Below, one piece after another: positions 7,668-15,679 of a DNA stretch of 35,292 nt (position 1 is its first letter; every line of letters starts with the position of its first letter). The position numbers were made by a program, and so were the translations under genes. The stretch is from Brasilonema angustatum HA4187-MV1 (lineage in GTDB: Bacteria; Cyanobacteriota; Cyanobacteriia; Cyanobacteriales; Nostocaceae), in the NCBI GenBank assembly GCA_019359695.1, contig JAHHGV010000065.1, positions 1 to 35,292 of the forward strand, in the 5' to 3' direction. Below the pieces are notes generated by a model that worked only from the letters and a program-made list of their open reading frames with translations, searched no databases and was not told the DNA's origin.

Positions 7668-9140
7668 TTAATATCTAGCGTTTGTGGATCTGTTTTTTGC
7701 AACAGAGGTTGTATCCACTATGACTGTGACGTTCAATCCAGGTCTGAGTTTGTGTTCTGGATCAGTATTGGAGTCAAACACTAAACGTATCGGAACCCAC
7801 TGCACGACTTTATTGAAGTTCCCTGTCGCATTGTCGGGTGGGATGAGGGCAAAGCTAGATCCAGTGGCAGGGCTGATACCTGCGACATGAGCGTGAAACG
7901 TTTCTCCAGGATAGGCATCCACTTCAACGTCTGCCTTTTGCCCAATGTGTACCCGTCCCAGTGCCGTTTCCTTCAAATTCGCCTCCACATAAACCTCATC
8001 CGTCTGGAGCGGTACCACCGATAGTAGGGGTTGTGCAATCTGGACTTTTTGTCCCACCTGAGCCGTCAAACGACCGATATACCCGGTCACTGGAGCGTAA
8101 ATCCTGGTGTATTCCAGTTGCTGACGTGCCAACGCTAGGGCGGCATCAGTCTGTCTCATTTGCGCTTGCGCCGCTTGCAGCTCGTCTTTCTGCACAGTTA
8201 GATTTTGCCCAGAGATTTGCGTTTCTTGCACCTGCCCCTTGGCTTGTTCTACCTGAGCTTGAGCTGTTTGAAGTTGGGCTTGAGCATTTGTGAACTCTGC
8301 CTGGGTTTGAGCAACGCTTTTCTGTGCAGCTACTAGCCCTGCTTCAGCATTTTTGTATCCAGCCTGTGCGCTATCAAACTGTTGGGCTGAGATTGCCCCT
8401 TCCCGGTAAAGGGCTTGGTAGCGACGAAAATCCGCCTGGGTTTTGTTAACCTCAGTTTGTGCCTGAGCTACATTCGCCTGATTTGTCTCAATCTTTGCCT
8501 GAGCTTGATTAACATTGGCTTGTGCTGCTTTGACAGCAGATACACTTGCTGCTAGCTTTGCCTGAGCTTGTTGTACCTGCGTGGGATTTGTTTGGCGAGT
8601 CACGCTCACAGTATCAGCCGCCTTTTGCAGTTGAGCTTTGGCGTTCGCCAAATTCGCTTCTGCTTGATGTGCTTGCAGGTTTAAATCCTGATTTTCCAGA
8701 ACGATTAAGGGCTGTCCTAGTTTCACGCGTTCGCCCTCCTTGACTAAGACTTGCTGAACCGTTGCAGAAATTCTGGCAGAAACCGGCGACAGGTGTCCAT
8801 CGATTTGGGCGTTATCGGTGCTGACATGGGTACTTTCAAACTGCCACCATCGCAATCCGAAGACTCCTGCAACGGCGAAGGCGATCGCACCACCTAGCAG
8901 CAGTATCCATTTTCGATGCTTACCAGATTTGTGCTGCTTGTTTTCATCAACAGCTTCATCCTCATCAATGTTTTCCTGTTGCTCGACGACAGTGTTATTA
9001 GAAGTAGCCGTATCTTCCTCTATGACTGGCTCTGTTTTCTGCTCGTTTGGTTTTAATGTTGGTTTTAATGTCGCACCATTGCCATTGTAAGCAACAGGTG
9101 GCTCTGGAGTTGAGAGATTGGTTGATTCCCCTTGCTTCAT
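7668..9140 (-). CDS. HlyD/EmrA-family membrane fusion (adaptor) protein
   Basis: A 490-residue periplasmic adaptor. I prefer the ATG at 9140, with GAGG 5-6 nt upstream, over the in-frame GTG at 9194, which has no Shine-Dalgarno sequence. A hydrophilic, acidic N-terminus of about 75 residues precedes one membrane segment (WILLLGGAIAFAVAGVFGLRWW). Then come the first biotinyl-lipoyl half (STDNAQIDGHLSPVSARISA), a very long Ala/Gln-rich coiled-coil hairpin (roughly residues 140-330), the second lipoyl half (YAPVTGYIGRLTAQVGQKV) and a beta-barrel. It links the DHA2 pump to an outer-membrane channel. The IscB element ends only 60 bp upstream of this start, so the gene may now depend on read-through from iscB or on a new promoter. 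Confidence 0.92.
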   Translation of the reverse strand: MKQGESTNLSTPEPPVAYNGNGATLKPTLKPNEQKTEPVIEEDTATSNNTVVEQQENIDEDEAVDENKQHKSGKHRKWILLLGGAIAFAVAGVFGLRWWQFESTHVSTDNAQIDGHLSPVSARISATVQQVLVKEGERVKLGQPLIVLENQDLNLQAHQAEANLANAKAQLQKAADTVSVTRQTNPTQVQQAQAKLAASVSAVKAAQANVNQAQAKIETNQANVAQAQTEVNKTQADFRRYQALYREGAISAQQFDSAQAGYKNAEAGLVAAQKSVAQTQAEFTNAQAQLQTAQAQVEQAKGQVQETQISGQNLTVQKDELQAAQAQMRQTDAALALARQQLEYTRIYAPVTGYIGRLTAQVGQKVQIAQPLLSVVPLQTDEVYVEANLKETALGRVHIGQKADVEVDAYPGETFHAHVAGISPATGSSFALIPPDNATGNFNKVVQWVPIRLVFDSNTDPEHKLRPGLNVTVIVDTTSVAKNRSTNARY

Positions 9141-9199
9141 GACGACCTCGTGGGAGTGTGGAAACTCTGTGTCTTTAGACCAGAGAGGAAACACGACGC

Positions 9200-9215
9200 G
9201 GTTGATTTATCAACC
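9200..9215. repeat. Palindrome at the probable right end of the IscB element
   Basis: GGTTGAT, a 2-nt TT centre, and ATCAACC form a 7-bp perfect stem about 40 bp downstream of the iscB stop. Subterminal hairpins mark the ends of IS200/IS605-like elements. It could instead be a regulatory site for hlyD, whose start is 60 bp away. Confidence 0.5.
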
Positions 9216-9254
9216 CTTCGGCACTTTCCTGGGTAAACCGTCCAATTCTCTAAA

Positions 9255-10535
9255 CTAGGCATACGAGTAACCATCCTTCTTGTGAATGTGTTTACAATAC
9301 TTGTGGCTGATTCCTTGGATTAGTCCTTCTTTAGTTGAAATGTTAAAACTACCTGTTGCACGTGTTGCAATCCTTCCGACGTACACACCAACTTTCTTCC
9401 CGGAAGTCACAACAGCTTGAACAATATCGCCAGTTTGAAAACCAAAGTGAAACTTAGTTCTTGAACAATGACGACTGGGGAAACCATACTTGTCAGTGCG
9501 ACATTGTTGACGTCTGCCGTGTCCGAAAGCTTCGAGCCGTAAAGGTTTGACACCTTTTATGTTAAGAATAGGCGTTGATTTTCCAACACAGGCAGCATCT
9601 AACCAATGAGATTTCTGCAAGTTTTGTTGACTGCGATTAAATTTAGTCAGCCCTCCTGAGCCAGTCTCAACGAGTAGACCTGTAGCCTTTAGAACTTCTA
9701 GCAATGCCCATCTAGTTGTGTTAACTGCTGCTGCATCGGCTAGTGGTCTTTTAGCTTGTTTCAAGATTTTCTCTAACCTTGTAGGGTCTTTTTTGAGAAA
9801 ATCTTTGATATTTTTAGTTCCTTTCTTTACGTTGCATTTATGACAACTTAGCGTGAGGTTTGTGATTGAGTTACTACCTCCTTTAGCTCTTGGATGGATA
9901 TGCTCTATTTGCAATGGGGTGTCTGTAACTCCACAGTAGGCGCACTGTCTACCCCATTTTTCTAATAAAAATTCCCGTGTTTCATAACCTGCAAGTGTGC
10001 CTTGCTGGTATTCCTTACCTTGAATATCAGGATTACGCATCAACTGCATATCAAAACGTACTAATTCTTGACTAGTCGCTTCAATTAGTGCAATCTTACG
10101 CCGCTTCTTAACCCAAGTTTTGAGATTCTCAATACAACTTTGTAAGCTAGGCGGCAACCATCCTTTAGGACGTGTTCTATTTAAGAATCTTGCTTGCCGA
10201 TACCTGGTTTTGCGGTTTCTCCTACTACGTCTTAGCTGCCTTCTAGAGGTTAGCGCTTCCCTGATTGCAAAACCCCTATGCTTTAATTCAGCACCAAAAA
10301 CAACCTCACCAGTAAAGTCATTGACTAAAGCAATTCCTGTGTAGTTAGCGCCAGGGTCAAGCTTTAGCCTAAGTGGTGTTACCAAACAATCGAGATGAGA
10401 TTGTTTCAAAATCAAAGTAAACGGAAACCGTCTATAAATTGCTGCTTTTTTGTTCCTTAATAACTGCCTTGCTTGCGCTGGATGTATTGGGTCTAAGGGT
10501 TTTTTCTCTGAATCAATAACAAATATTTTGGACAT
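9255..10535 (-). CDS. iscB: IscB, omega-RNA-guided DNA endonuclease (Cas9 ancestor family)
   Basis: A 426-residue protein. The start at 10535 has AAGGAGG about 7 nt upstream and begins at the conserved MSKIFVIDSEKKPLDP. Domains in order: PLMP-like N-terminus (KPLDPIHPAQARQLL), RuvC-I with D60 in LKLDPGANYTGIAL, Arg-rich bridge helix (SRRQLRRSRRNRKTRYRQ, about 98-115), RuvC-II with E152 in KIALIEATSQ, HNH nuclease with H212 (IEHIHPRAKGGS) and a Cys4 zinc site (C198, C201, C231, C234), RuvC-III with H310 and D313 (SHWLDAACVG), then a basic C-terminal target-recognition region. All key catalytic residues are present, so it is likely active. Length and order match IscB rather than TnpB or Cas9. 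The upstream HEARO-like RNA supports this. Confidence 0.95.
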   Translation of the reverse strand: MSKIFVIDSEKKPLDPIHPAQARQLLRNKKAAIYRRFPFTLILKQSHLDCLVTPLRLKLDPGANYTGIALVNDFTGEVVFGAELKHRGFAIREALTSRRQLRRSRRNRKTRYRQARFLNRTRPKGWLPPSLQSCIENLKTWVKKRRKIALIEATSQELVRFDMQLMRNPDIQGKEYQQGTLAGYETREFLLEKWGRQCAYCGVTDTPLQIEHIHPRAKGGSNSITNLTLSCHKCNVKKGTKNIKDFLKKDPTRLEKILKQAKRPLADAAAVNTTRWALLEVLKATGLLVETGSGGLTKFNRSQQNLQKSHWLDAACVGKSTPILNIKGVKPLRLEAFGHGRRQQCRTDKYGFPSRHCSRTKFHFGFQTGDIVQAVVTSGKKVGVYVGRIATRATGSFNISTKEGLIQGISHKYCKHIHKKDGYSYA

Positions 10536-10550
10536 AAAGTCCCTCCTTTC

Positions 10551-10775
10551 GGGTAAAGTTAGCCTTGACAATGTTTAAGGTCGGTAACTATCCAAGTAGC
10601 ACTGGCTTAACCCATAGACCTGTTTAACTACTCGGTTCTAGAGCAAGGGACTGGCTACGCATCCCTTGATAGGTCTTGAACTCTTCCCCTAAACGTAGTA
10701 CGCGAGGTACTTAGTCTGGTCAACTAGAGCTTCTGGCTAAAAGCTCCCGACTTCAAGTTGGGGGCTGTTGACGTT
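10551..10775 (-). ncRNA. Omega-RNA (HEARO RNA) of the IscB system
   Basis: This non-coding stretch directly 5' of iscB on the same strand is highly structured, as expected for the HEARO/omega-RNA. Pairings seen: near the 5' end AGCCCCC...GGGAGCT (10741-10765) enclosing ACTT/AAGT; GTAC/GTAC (about 10698-10710); AGACCT at 10616-10621 with AGGTCT at 10671-10676; and inside it CAAGGGA at 10644-10650 with TCCCTTG at 10662-10668. In characterised IscB loci the guide lies at the 5' end of this RNA, copied from the flank of the element. Boundaries are approximate, and the 3' part may run into the iscB leader. Confidence 0.8.
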
Positions 10776-11116
10776 TTTCTCAAGCGATCATCCGACTACA
10801 AAATGACAATTTGATTAAATGTGAAATTTAAGAAGATAACCACTCACGCGCACCTTGGGGGGAGCACGGAACAGGCAACAGGCAACAGGCAACAGAACGA
10901 CCAATCTACTTGTATTTAGTTTTAAGAATGACATATAAAGAACAGAAAACAGAATGACGAATCTATCTATTTTTAGTATTAGGAATGACATATTATTTTA
11001 GAATTCCGAAAAAACGATTGGTGATAGTTGAGGGTACGCGTGGGTCGATATAAGATTTAAGAACGCACGGCAGGTGCTACGTGTTTCCATGTTATGCAGC
11101 ACAAACAACGCTCAAA
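10776..11116. other. Non-coding stretch between IscB element and tetR, with repeats
   Basis: No gene is seen in these 340 bp. It holds a heptamer array (AACAGGC units, 10870-10895), a diverged 44-bp tandem duplication (10893-10936 and 10950-10993), and, at its left edge, the probable guide-encoding sequence of the omega-RNA. It should be the former tetR-hlyD spacer plus later additions. Confidence 0.6.
10870..10993. repeat. Heptamer array and a 44-bp direct repeat
   Basis: Three and a half units of AACAGGC (10870-10895) are followed by two diverged 44-bp copies, 10893-10936 and 10950-10993. Both begin CAGAA and end GAATGACATAT, with AATCTA and TTTTTAG-like blocks between. Short heptanucleotide repeats are typical of filamentous cyanobacterial genomes. 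Confidence 0.65.
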
Positions 11117-11758
11117 TCACGATCCAGTCGAGTGATAGCTTGGATTTGAAACCGATGTGCCAATGCTGCGTACAAACAGATCGACACACTCTTCGATGTA
11201 GCGATCGCGGCTATAATCCCGTGAAATCGACCAGACATGACGGCGTAGCATTCCAGCCAATAGCATTCCAGTGAATACATCCACTGCGAGGGACAACTCT
11301 ACATCGGAACGGACAGTTCCACGCTCAATTCCATTGCATAGATACGCAACAAGCTTTTCACGCAAAGGTTGACCAGATTGTTGGAAGACTTGCAGGGCTT
11401 CATCAGGGTGTCGCTGAGCTTCGCCAATGAACATCCGAACCAACGCTTCATGCTCTCCAAGCATTTGATCATAAAGCTGGGCATAGTGCAGTAAATCGCG
11501 CCGCAAATCTTGCGTCCATTCATCTTGGTGGGCAAGTGTTTCTGCTATTAATCCGGTGATGTGTTCAGCAACCGCGCTCAGAAGTTGCTCTTTGCTCTGG
11601 AAGTGACGAAATAAAGTAACTTCGTTCACTCCTGCAACTCTTGCAATTTCACGAGTTGTGGCTCCAAGAACTCCTGCTGCAGAAAAAACTTCAATAGCTG
11701 CTTTGAGTAAGCGTTTACGCGTTTTTGCTGCTCCTGGTTTTAAATTAGTCATCATCAA
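11117..11758 (-). CDS. TetR/AcrR-family transcriptional regulator
   Basis: A 213-residue repressor-type protein. The N-terminal helix-turn-helix spans about residues 13-60: RKRLLKAAIEVFSAAG, then TTREIARVAGVNEVTLFRHF and QSKEQLL. The rest is the helical ligand-binding and dimerisation domain. The start is one of three consecutive Met codons (11758, 11755, 11752) and no clear Shine-Dalgarno sequence is visible. A palindrome right upstream (11764-11783) is a likely own operator. The next same-strand genes downstream, beyond the IscB insertion, are the HlyD-DHA2 pump, the usual target of such regulators. Confidence 0.9.
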   Translation of the reverse strand: MMMTNLKPGAAKTRKRLLKAAIEVFSAAGVLGATTREIARVAGVNEVTLFRHFQSKEQLLSAVAEHITGLIAETLAHQDEWTQDLRRDLLHYAQLYDQMLGEHEALVRMFIGEAQRHPDEALQVFQQSGQPLREKLVAYLCNGIERGTVRSDVELSLAVDVFTGMLLAGMLRRHVWSISRDYSRDRYIEECVDLFVRSIGTSVSNPSYHSTGS

Positions 11759-11763
11759 ATGAC

Positions 11764-11783
11764 ATGTAAGTGCTTACTTACAT
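11764..11783. promoter_or_regulatory. Palindromic candidate operator of the TetR regulator
   Basis: ATGTAAG at 11764-11770 and CTTACAT at 11777-11783 form perfect 7-bp arms around TGCTTA, ending 6 bp upstream of the tetR start. Size and position match operators of self-repressed TetR/AcrR genes. No second copy is seen upstream of hlyD, consistent with one original promoter for the whole set. Confidence 0.6.
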
Positions 11784-11864
11784 ATAGTAACGCAAATCAA
11801 ACAAAAAAGTCCGGGCACTCTTGTATTTGCCTTCCTATACTCTTTTTTTAATTTTGAATTTGAG

Positions 11865-13172
11865 CTAAGCGACTAATTCTTCCTCTACTAAAGTTGCTAG
11901 CTTTTGTGCTGCACCCGGTTCACCTCGGATACTTTGCAGCTTTGATCGAATTTCTGCTAACTTTTCTGGATGAGCAAGAAAATCTAAAACCATTTCTCCT
12001 ACTTCTTGGGATTGAAGTTTACCAACTAATTCTGGTACGACCATTTCTTGCGCCCAAATATTGGGCCATGCTAGCAAACCCAATCTTCTCAGTACCAGCC
12101 AGTTAATCATCTTCGCAAAACCAGAACCAACCAAAGGCAAATTTGCTAGCAGTCCGGGCAAACCATCCCAAGATCTCATTGCATCTAGCTGTTGTGTTGG
12201 TAGCAAAACAATCATTGGTACAGCTAAAGCACCCAGTTCAGCAGTGTTTGCCCCAACTGTCGTTAGGCACAGACAGCACTGGGATAATAAGTCGTATGCA
12301 GGCGTCTGAGTCCACAGTTCGACACATAAACCTGTTCCTGTCTTCAGGAAGGGAGGCTCTGAATCAGTGCCGAGTTTTGGGACAATTAAAGAAGCACCAC
12401 TAAAACCAAAGGTTTGAACAAAAGAGTTTTTCTTTGGATCGGCAAACTTAGCTAAAGTTTGTAAGTCTAAAGTCGGGGCAACAGGTATGACAAACTTGGT
12501 TTGTGGTCTCTTGCTATGGACGTATTCCGCAATTGCCAACGTTAAAGGAACCCCTTGCATCAACTTTGACGGCTTTGAACCAGGCAAAACACCAATCAGT
12601 TCGGTGCTGGGTTGTGAGTGCTGAGTGGGCGGATTAGAGGAATTTTCTCCCCAGCTCCCCAGCTCCCCAGCTCCCCCTGCTTCCAAACCCTGGGCTTCTT
12701 GCATCAAATCTCCCACAACGCTAAACTTGTGGGCAAATTTTTTAGGAACACGCTCAGCAACTGTATGTTTCATGACTCCAAAACGGTCAATCATACTGTG
12801 CCAACGTGCATCCCATTCAGCGTAAACAACGGTGCGATACCCTAGTCTTTTGCCGATGACAACGGGGAAAAACTGATCCCCGCCCAGAAAAACAACAACA
12901 CCGCGCTTGTACCAGTCCCAATTTTCAAATGTCTTTCCCCAAAGCAAGAACTGCCAAAAATGTTCTGCTGACTGCACTCGGTCAACTTCAGCATAAGATT
13001 TCGCAATATCTGCTTCTTTACCACTGGAGTTTGGGCAAGGTGACAAAACCACAGAAATTCTTAATTTATTTCGGTCATCTCCCAGTTGTTGGCGTAATTG
13101 CCTAACGACTGGGCGCACCCAAGTTGTTACTTCCCCAGGACCATTTGAGAGAATCAAAATATCAGCAGTCAT
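11865..13172 (-). CDS. Lipid-A-disaccharide synthase-related glycosyltransferase (LpxB-like)
   Basis: A 435-residue protein starting with ILILSNGPGEVTTWVRPVV and containing FLGGDQFFPVVIGKRLGYRTVVYAEWDARW, LIGVLPGSKPSKLMQGVPL and the GANTAELGALAVPMIVLLPTQQLDAMR donor-binding region. This is the layout of LpxB-like (GT19/GT-B) proteins, in the cyanobacterial related subfamily of unknown substrate. An in-frame low-complexity insert (about residues 160-188, GLEAGGAGELGSWGENSSN...) is encoded by tandem CTCCCCAG-type repeats (about 12649-12675) and is absent from the expected fold. The start codon lies inside (ATGACTC) heptamer repeats without a visible Shine-Dalgarno sequence, so the true start may have been changed by repeat insertion. 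Confidence 0.85.
   Translation of the reverse strand: MTADILILSNGPGEVTTWVRPVVRQLRQQLGDDRNKLRISVVLSPCPNSSGKEADIAKSYAEVDRVQSAEHFWQFLLWGKTFENWDWYKRGVVVFLGGDQFFPVVIGKRLGYRTVVYAEWDARWHSMIDRFGVMKHTVAERVPKKFAHKFSVVGDLMQEAQGLEAGGAGELGSWGENSSNPPTQHSQPSTELIGVLPGSKPSKLMQGVPLTLAIAEYVHSKRPQTKFVIPVAPTLDLQTLAKFADPKKNSFVQTFGFSGASLIVPKLGTDSEPPFLKTGTGLCVELWTQTPAYDLLSQCCLCLTTVGANTAELGALAVPMIVLLPTQQLDAMRSWDGLPGLLANLPLVGSGFAKMINWLVLRRLGLLAWPNIWAQEMVVPELVGKLQSQEVGEMVLDFLAHPEKLAEIRSKLQSIRGEPGAAQKLATLVEEELVA
12606..12680. repeat. Tandem short repeats inside the LpxB-like coding region
   Basis: TGAGTGCTGAGTG followed by four tandem copies of a 9-mer (CCCCAGCTC on the plus strand) lie in frame within the LpxB-like gene. 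They encode an Asn/Ser/Gly/Glu-rich loop. Such repeats are normally intergenic in filamentous cyanobacteria. Confidence 0.7.
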
Positions 13173-13300
13173 GAGTCATGAGTCATTGGTGAGTCCAGCG
13201 CTGCACGAGGGTTTCCCGCCGTAGGCGACGGGCGTTCCCGATAGCCGTAAGGCGTGGCGTTAGCCATAGGGCGAACCCGTAAGGGTCATGACTCATTAGT
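13170..13300. repeat. Composite interspersed repeat with terminal inverted arms
   Basis: GAGTCATGA at 13173-13181 and TCATGACTC at 13286-13294 flank a GC-rich block (13189-13285) that begins GTGAGTCCAGCGCTGC and ends GGCGAACCCGTAAGGG. A shorter copy with the same two ends lies in reverse orientation at 19757-19814. The left arm contains the start codon of the LpxB-like gene. Confidence 0.7.
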
Positions 13301-13333
13301 CAATGTTTGGGAGGTATTAGTTCCCAGCACCTA

Positions 13334-14890
13334 CTAAGCCAAAGTATTAATTTTTGAACTTACCAAACGTGCCGATTCCAAAGCACCAGCCATCCATCCT
13401 TGCAAGTAGCTTAGATGCTCCCCACATAGATAAATGTTGCCATCAGGTTCGTTGAGTCTAGGATAGTACCTCTGTCGAGCCTCATCTGTGTACTCTGCCC
13501 AGGCACCCAAGTTGTATGGGATTGTTGGCCAATAAAGTGTGACACCGTTCTCAAACTCGTTTCTGTATTGAGGGTGGATGTTATTCCCTTGTTCCAGCGC
13601 TAAAGAGAGGCGTTGAGATGGAGACAGAGGTCCTACTTTGGTGTCATCAAATTGGTAATAGCCGATCATAATTCCTTTGTTAGACAGGTAACCCTCCGAC
13701 GGATACCAAATCTGAACAATGTCCTGATCAGTCCAAGTAATACCACCGAAGATTTTCTCATCTTCTTCCCAAAAACGGCGTCGGAACTGCAAGCCACCTT
13801 TACCTGCTCGTGCGTAGAGAGTAGCAACGTTATCAATTGCCTGCTTTAAATCGGGAGAAAAATCCGACGGGATACCTTTGAGTACTGGCAGCGGAATGGT
13901 GCAGATGCAGTAGTCGCCTTTGATTTGTTGGTTTGTGCCTGAGCTATTGGTGTAAACGATGCTAACACCGTTAGGTGTCTTGCGAATCTCCTTGACCTGT
14001 GATTGGTAAGTAATCCTATTGCCGACTTTACGTTCAAAGGCTTTAGCTATCTGATCGATCCCACCAACCGGCTGCAGCATCGTCATCTGTTGCTGCCAAT
14101 CCCATTCCTCTGCTTCGTAGTTGGCAAATCCTAACTGAATTAACGCACTCAGATCGTAAGGATCTAATTGTGTGCCTGGTTGCAAGCCAGCGCTTGGATA
14201 ATTAGTAAAGCCACGTCGGCTTGAACCTTTGTAAAACAAGTCTGGAGATAAATCCCCATACGTCCGAAGAAACTCAACGAGTTTTTCTTTGTCTTGAGTT
14301 GTCAAAGGCGCGTTAATTGCATTTTGGTTAACGGCTTTAGCCAACAGTTCTGATATATAGCCACGGATATCAGTTATGGCTTCGCGTGCACGAACTTTTT
14401 TACCCGACAAGGAACCTGCATTCTGAGTGTTGTAGTAATATTCTCGTCGGTTAAGGTTTTCTTTCACCTCAACAGCAACGCCAAATTCCCTACAGTAGTC
14501 TAGTGTGACATGTTCCTGGGGAATGCGAGCTGGACCAGGATTAAAGTACAAGCCTGAATCAAATTGAACTGTCTGCGTTTGACCTAAAGTATCAGTAAAC
14601 TGATCTCCACCTCGAAGCGTCCAGCACCGACCACCAGCACGTGAGCGTGCCTCCAGGATAATACAGTCATAACCAACTTTGCCTAACTCATAGGCACAAG
14701 CCATTCCTGCCAACCCTGCACCAAGGATAATAACGCGTTTGCCTCTCCCGTTAGACTGTAACCGAAATGAACCTCTTTGTGATGGACTCTGTGCAGTTGC
14801 TGGTTTTTCTAGCAAGCCCAAAGCCTTCATCGCCGCGTAGGCTGAACCACCAGACACAGCAACAGTTGTGATAAAATCTCTTCTGTTCAT
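13334..14890 (-). CDS. Tat-exported flavin monoamine / L-amino-acid oxidase
   Basis: A 518-residue FAD enzyme. The N-terminus MNRRDFITTVAVSGGSAYA is a twin-arginine signal (RRDFI plus hydrophobic stretch), predicting export as a folded flavoprotein. The dinucleotide-binding motif is VIILGAGLAGMACAYELGKVGYDCIILEAR, followed by RAGGRCWTLRGG, which contacts FAD. The C-terminal FAD block is GNIYLCGEHLSYLQGWMAGALESA, typical of the amine oxidase family that includes L-amino-acid oxidases. It should oxidise an amine or amino acid and make hydrogen peroxide and ammonia outside the cytoplasm. GAGGAG about 6 nt upstream supports the start. The next gene on the strand is the LpxB-like gene after a 160-bp repeat-filled gap, so co-transcription is doubtful. 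Confidence 0.92.
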   Translation of the reverse strand: MNRRDFITTVAVSGGSAYAAMKALGLLEKPATAQSPSQRGSFRLQSNGRGKRVIILGAGLAGMACAYELGKVGYDCIILEARSRAGGRCWTLRGGDQFTDTLGQTQTVQFDSGLYFNPGPARIPQEHVTLDYCREFGVAVEVKENLNRREYYYNTQNAGSLSGKKVRAREAITDIRGYISELLAKAVNQNAINAPLTTQDKEKLVEFLRTYGDLSPDLFYKGSSRRGFTNYPSAGLQPGTQLDPYDLSALIQLGFANYEAEEWDWQQQMTMLQPVGGIDQIAKAFERKVGNRITYQSQVKEIRKTPNGVSIVYTNSSGTNQQIKGDYCICTIPLPVLKGIPSDFSPDLKQAIDNVATLYARAGKGGLQFRRRFWEEDEKIFGGITWTDQDIVQIWYPSEGYLSNKGIMIGYYQFDDTKVGPLSPSQRLSLALEQGNNIHPQYRNEFENGVTLYWPTIPYNLGAWAEYTDEARQRYYPRLNEPDGNIYLCGEHLSYLQGWMAGALESARLVSSKINTLA

Positions 14891-15249
14891 AGCTACTCCT
14901 CACGAGAAAACCCTGGTATCAACTATTTCTTTGGTGTTGATTAACCCTTGGGAAGGATATCAACCCCCAATTAATAACTTCTGGCTAAATAAACCTAAAG
15001 GTTATAAACTAATCGAGATTGGGACTGACATCTTGACAAAAGTATGATTATGTGAATTTTCTGAATAGAAAGTAAGCTTAAAAAGTTTTCCTTCTACATT
15101 CCTAATAGATGTCAGCAAAATCAAGTTATGCAGCTGTTCATATACAAGGCAAAAGTGAATAAGTCTAAGTAGTCATGAGTGATAAAATATTATTAAATGT
15201 GTGCGTATAGAACTTAAATAAATAGAGAAATGCCCTCGTCAAAGGCACT

Positions 15250-15325
15250 GAGCTTTGGGCGATAGCTTCTCTACGAGACGCTGCGCGAACGCTGCTGTCT
15301 AAGGCAAATCGCCAATGCTCAAAGC
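15250..15325. repeat. Interspersed palindromic repeat
   Basis: GAGCTTTGGGCGAT at the left pairs with ATCGCC...CAAAGC at the right. The middle contains GCTTCTCTACGAGACGCTGC, a motif common in dispersed nostocalean repeats (from general knowledge). Confidence 0.55.
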
Positions 15326-15664
15326 GTCTGGTTTGTCTATTTTGTCCAAAATAACAGTATTGTTACTTTTTGCTCACGCAAAAGTTCTACAGAGGTATAA
15401 GTTAGTTTTGACTAACAGTCGCCCACCTTTTGTATACAGACACTCCTCAAATACACACGGTGGTGAAACTAAAGTAACTAATTTATCAAAGTTATATAAA
15501 TTTATATTACTTATATCTGAGTGAATACTTTACTTATACGTCAATAAATTTTACAAAATGTTTCGCTTTTTATATCGTTTTGTGTCAGATGGGCGACAAA
15601 ATCCCCATTAAGCAAGCATTTTCTGATAAAAATCTCATATTGCCGAACAAACAAAGTCATCATT

Positions 15665-15679
15665 AGGCAAATTTTGCCT
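15665..15679. promoter_or_regulatory. Palindrome in the chlH leader
   Basis: AGGCAAA and TTTGCCT are perfect arms around a single T, 32 bp before the chlH Shine-Dalgarno sequence. It could be an operator or a leader hairpin. No regulator can be assigned. Confidence 0.4.

Larger units (their letters stand above)
9200..10775 (-). mobile_element. Solitary IscB element (iscB plus omega-RNA) without a transposase
   Basis: The element consists of a right-end hairpin (GGTTGAT/ATCAACC, 9200-9215), iscB (9255-10535) and the omega-RNA region up to about 10775. IscB genes belong to IS200/IS605-like (HEARO) elements mobilised by a Y1 transposase (TnpA). None is present here, so movement would need TnpA in trans. 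The ends are approximate. The element sits between tetR and hlyD, all on the minus strand, so it probably split an existing regulator-pump operon. Confidence 0.7.

Noticed and set aside
9255-10535. TnpB or Cas9 as an alternative identity for the RuvC/HNH protein
   Set aside because: TnpB lacks an HNH domain, Cas9 is far larger and has REC lobes; the PLMP-like start and length fit IscB.
10741-10765. Stem CCCGACTTCAAGTTGGGG as a CRISPR repeat or simple terminator
   Set aside because: It occurs once, with no spacer array; position next to iscB and the other stems fit the omega-RNA.
15315-15524. 69-codon open frame upstream of chlH
   Set aside because: It lies partly in a dispersed repeat, has no ribosome binding site and no protein-like pattern.
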